Position numbers and translations under genes: made by a program. DNA of 64,000 nucleotides. Source: Paralichthys olivaceus (lineage: Eukaryota > Chordata > Actinopteri > Pleuronectiformes > Paralichthyidae). Shown here in pieces: positions 60,301 to 64,000 of the stretch. How positions within the stretch are numbered: the first letter of the stretch is position 1; every line of letters starts with the position of its first letter. The DNA lies in the NCBI RefSeq assembly GCF_024713975.1, contig NC_091095.1, positions 376,001 through 440,000 of the forward strand, in the 5' to 3' direction. The notes below the pieces were generated by a model. The model was not told the DNA's origin. It made no database searches and saw only the letters and a list, made by a program, of their open reading frames with translations.

Positions 60301-61646
60301 TTCAAGTTGTTTGTCTGAAGCTCAGCAGTCGTCAACCAATGACAATGATGATAATAATTATGATGATGATGATGATCATAATTATTATTATGATGATGAT
60401 GATAACGTTTAATAATAATGTTAATTATAATGATGATAATAATAATGATGATAATAATTATGATGATGATGATGATGTTTAATAATAATGTTAATTATAA
60501 TAATGATGATAATAATGATAATAATAATGTTAATTATAATTATAATAATGATAATAATATTATTATGATGATGATGATAATAATGTTAATGATAATAATA
60601 ATAATAATAATAGAATAGAATAGAATAGATCTGTGGGATGTTCGTGAAAATGTTTTTACCGTGTTCGTCTGTTTCTGTCTCTGCAGCTTCTGAACGAACT
60701 CTGAGTCTCTTTAACATCGACAGAGACTCTGTGGACAAAATCCTCGACCTCCAACACGATGACGACGTTCTGTCCGCCTGCGTCTCCTCAGACGGTCGCC
60801 TGCTCGTCTCTGGAGCTGCTGACCAGCTCATACGGGTCAGAGGTCACATGCTAAACAAAGAGTTACCGCTGTGTTTTAGAATCTCTGAGTGAATCAACAG
60901 AACCATTGAACCCTTGTTTGAATCGTGTCTGCAGATCTGGTCGGTGACCACCGGTGCGTTGTTGGACTCTCTGTGTGGATCTGATGCTCCGGTAACTTCT
61001 GTGGTTCTCTGCAAAGGTTCTGTGGTTTCAGCCTCGGCCGCCGCTGCCTCCGTTCACCTGTGGAGCCTGAAATATGACACCCGCCACAAACCTGCCGCCC
61101 ACATCCCGTCAGGCTCCGCCCACGTCGCCATCACCAGAGATGCTGATCGAGTTTTCTTCGTCCGACAGTCGAGTCAAAGAGAAGTGATGAGCTGGAACAA
61201 CCACACAGGTCAGTGACATCACAATGTTCCATGTAGTAATAAGCCCAGCGACTAGTCTGACACGCCCCCTTATCAGGAGGCGGGGCTTAAAGAGACAGGA
61301 GCTAAAAGCAGGAGTTTGAGACAGAGGCTGAAAAGAGGATCTGCAGCGATGGACAGTCTGAGGCATGAACACATTTTACAGTTATAAGACGAGTTAATGA
61401 TCCATGTTAATAAAGTCGTGTCACCGTGAACGTTAACAAACAGGTTCAGTCAGATACACAGAAATATTCTTTTATATATATAATATAACTTTTATTGATT
61501 AAAATACTTTGAATATTCCTCTCCCACCGTTCACTCAACTCTGTCCTATGGTGTCTCATCATGTGTCATCATCACACGTGACACAGAACATGTTAGAACA
61601 GATCATGTGTCGCAGTACTTATGAAACTTTTGCTCTTCAAGCACCG

Positions 61647-61691
<45 letters not shown>

Positions 61692-63391
61692 GTGTGTGTG
61701 TGTGTGTGTATGAAATGCATTTATTTTGCATTCTCCTTATTTATATTTCATATTTCTATTTATTCTGTATATGTTCCACTCCTGGTAAAAATCTGTTTCT
61801 GATTCATAGATATATTATCTATAAAACAATATTAACTGTTAACACATGATAATAATTTGTACGGACAGAGTGTGACAGTTTATAAAGAGACATGTCAAAC
61901 TCTGGTTGCAGGTTCTCTGTCCCAGCGTCTGTCCGTCTCTGCTCAGGTTTGCTGTCTGGAGTTGGTTCAGCACAAACGTCTGCTCCTGTGCGGTCTGACC
62001 TCCGGCACCGTCCTCATCTACCCGCTGGCTCTGCCCCAGGAGACCCTGTGCATCCCTCCTCCAGAGAGCCTGTGCAGGGTGCTCTGCGTGGCCGTCAGCG
62101 CCCACGAGAAGCACGTGGCGGTGGCCTACGAGGACTCGGTTTGTCTGTTCGAGATCTCTGCCAGAGACAGCTTCCCCACGGTGGAGGGCCCCCTGCACAG
62201 GTTCCCCCTGTCCCTCCTCCACGGCCCGCTGTCCTCCATGGCGCTGCTGTCCGACCGCAGGCTCCTGTACGGGACGAGCTGCGGGGAGGTGAGGCTCCAC
62301 GACTTCAGCAGCGGCAGCGGCTCCGGTCTGGAGCCTCACCGCAGCAGAGTGACCTGCGTGATGGGCAGTAACTGGGGGACTCACGCCCTGGTCGGCTCCG
62401 AGGACGCCGTGCAGAGGCTGTGGGCCCTGACCCCGCTGACCCTCGACCACACCATGGAGTACAAGGTCCGATTCCAAATATTAACTACTCACTAAATACA
62501 GACAATTCAAATCAAAGATCTGTTTAAAAATCCCTTTATGAATCAAATACAATCTGTTTATAAACAGTTCAGAATGAAACAGCAGAAACAGACATTTTCT
62601 ATCTGATATTTTCTATTATTCCAGGTTTTTGTCCGTGTGTTGCTTCATGAGCTTCAATGTTCCTGTGTAATAAACAGTTTATTACATGTTTACACGTGTT
62701 ACTGATGCTGTGATTCTAAACCCTCCATGAACCTCAGGGTTTTCTCTTCGAGGGCGTCCTCTCTGCTGCGTTCTCCGAGAGCGACCGGTTCCTCTTCACC
62801 GGATCTCAGGACAGAACCGTCAAAGTGTGGGACGTTCAGACGGGTAAGTCCAGGTGTTTGGACAAACATCTAAACACTGAGCTGTGAGTCACGCTGTATC
62901 AAAGACGTGTGAGAGGAGACACACCCCTCTCAGTCGCCATCATCACAGCGTTGATAATCCATGATGTCACTGCCTAACATCAGAGGCGCCATGTTTTCAT
63001 CACAGAATATAAATCCGCCCCTGGTGTCTCTGATCTGACGATTTGATTTGAGTCAAGTTCTTCTTCTACGTCCTCGTCAGGAAACCTGCTGCACGTTCAG
63101 TACGTCTACTCCCCGGTGGTCAGGATGGTGACCTTCAGGAACGGCTTCGTGGCGTTGTCTCAGCAGGGCGCCGTCATCAGAGAAGTGTTTCGCTGCCCAG
63201 ACCACGTCAGTCCGGACTACAACCCTCTGAGGAACGTCAAGGCTCAGTACCACGTCACCTCCAGGGACAAGAACGGGGACGTCCAGCAGAACTCTGTGTC
63301 CGGCCCCCAGGACTTTAACCCCGCCCAGTTCAACCTGAACTTTATGAGCATGCTCCGAGCCAAACCCTCCTCCACCTGTGTCATTCTGTAG
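54350..63391 (+). CDS. nwd1: NACHT and WD repeat domain-containing protein 1
   Basis: Nineteen exons: 54350-54467, 54909-54994, 55072-55188, 55493-55847, 55922-57224, 57471-57674, 57753-57906, 58063-58180, 58321-58485, 58626-58823, 58899-59021, 59092-59297, 59370-59621, 60082-60172, 60687-60835, 60935-61208, 61912-62465, 62738-62843 and 63081-63391. Phases agree throughout; 1627 residues (human about 1564). The N-terminal part ([34 protein letters not shown]) is the DUF4062-type region. The NACHT ATPase has Walker [10 protein letters not shown] near residue 410 and Walker [11 protein letters not shown] near 501. WD repeats start near residue 940 ([13 protein letters not shown]; later [13 protein letters not shown]). 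NWD1 is a cytosolic STAND ATPase, linked in mammals to androgen-receptor control and synaptic signalling. The C-terminus CVIL fits a CaaX box. nwd2 is excluded by length and neighbours. Confidence 0.95.
57257..57400. repeat. ATAGATAT/(TA)n microsatellite in nwd1 intron 5
   Basis: AT-only tract of ATATATAG and ATCTATAT units, partly self-complementary and therefore able to form hairpins. Confidence 0.9.
60345..60625. repeat. (ATG/ATA)n trinucleotide-type microsatellite in nwd1 intron 14
   Basis: Runs of GATGATGAT and AATAATAAT, with two copies of a block containing GTTTAATAATAATGTTAATT, ending in (AATAG)n just before exon 60687-60835. Confidence 0.9.
61647..61709. repeat. (TA)n(TG)n microsatellite in nwd1 intron 16
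   Basis: TATATA run passing into TGTGTG. The intron contains no other recognisable element. Confidence 0.85.
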
Positions 63392-63397
63392 CAGCAG

Positions 63398-63608
63398 GGC
63401 CCAACCCGGGGCCTCCGGGGGCCTCCAGGTGCCTTCAGGGGCTTCAGGTTCCTCCAGGGGCCTTCAGGGCCTCCAGGTGACTCCAGGTGCCTTCAGGGCC
63501 TCCGGGGGCCTCCAGGTGCCTTCAGGGCCTCCGGGGGCCTCCAGGTGCCTTCAGGGGCCTCCGGGGGCCTCCAGGGGCCTTCAGTACCTTCAGGGCCCCC
63601 AGGGGCCT
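63398..63608 (+). repeat. GGGGCCTCCAGG minisatellite in the nwd1 3' UTR
   Basis: About 210 bases of CTCCAGGTGCCTTCAGGG and CCTCCGGGGG units starting seven bases after the nwd1 stop codon. It is GC-rich in an otherwise AT-rich 3' region and can form stable G-rich structures in the mRNA. Confidence 0.9.
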
Positions 63609-63610
63609 CA

Positions 63611-64000
63611 AGTTTCTCTTTAACAAAATCTTTTCATTAGAGAATGAATCAGTTATATATTAAACATATTGAATTGAAATGATTCTCTCACGTTTTATTA
63701 ACGATGTTTACTTCTGATGGTTTATTATGAAAACAGCTGATTCTTTATCTGAAGAGTGTTTGAAAACTTCAGTTTATTCCCAGAATGCACCAGTTTTTAG
63801 CAGAATGATTTCCTGTGCTGTGGAAACATCTGTCGTCATATTTACAGTTGAAATTTAAAAATGAAAATGAAATGTAGCTGGAGGCTGTGGAAGAGGAAGC
63901 GTTCAGCAGGAGGTGAGTTTGAGTTTGTTTGACAGATGATCTGAAACTTGATGGACGAGAGTCACAGAAACATTCATCACATTTTGATCCCAGAATTTTT
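63611..64000. other. Sequence downstream of nwd1
   Basis: AT-rich. An ATTAAA variant poly(A) signal near 63657 could end the nwd1 transcript; no canonical AATAAA or further gene is seen before the window ends. Confidence 0.4.

Overview
This window is from a ray-finned (teleost) fish nuclear genome. The evidence is vertebrate genes split by GT-AG introns, very dense micro- and minisatellites inside those introns, fish-type dispersed repeats, and a Tx1-type LINE. All exon models below were built by eye from splice sites, reading phase and remembered family sequences. No alignment was run.

Layout, left to right: (1) 3' half of sgta (+, 46-2364). (2) A 1.9 kb minisatellite and other repeats (3.2-7.6 kb). 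(3) slc39a3/ZIP3 (+, 7743-9955), with a TTAA-flanked long-inverted-repeat transposon in its intron. (4) An EAAT5-like glutamate transporter of the SLC1 family (+, 11 coding exons, 12338-21279). (5) A TspanC8-type tetraspanin (-, 8 exons, 24429-29902), head to head with (6) reep6 (+, 30878-36575). (7) A complete LINE with two open frames (37.6-43.2 kb), lying between two (TTC)n tracts. (8) thop1, thimet oligopeptidase (+, 14 exons, 43791-52775). (9) nwd1, NACHT and WD repeat protein (+, 19 exons, 54350-63391).

sgta, slc39a3, thop1, reep6 and nwd1 all have human counterparts on 19p13, so the window looks like a rearranged 19p13-syntenic block. The genes are not an operon and share no single pathway. 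SGTA is a cytosolic co-chaperone, ZIP3 a zinc importer, the SLC1 protein a glutamate transporter/anion channel, the tetraspanin a membrane organiser, REEP6 an ER-shaping trafficking adaptor, THOP1 a zinc peptidase and NWD1 a STAND-type ATPase. EAAT5 and REEP6 are both known for photoreceptor roles.

The most unusual features are: a 43-bp tandem array in thop1 that repeats the exon 8 end with its 5' splice site 27 times; the intact TTC-flanked Tx1-type LINE; a Gly-Ala/Val dipeptide expansion inside SGTA; a predicted prenylation box at the NWD1 C-terminus; and a tetraspanin stop codon that lies inside its own AATAAA signal.
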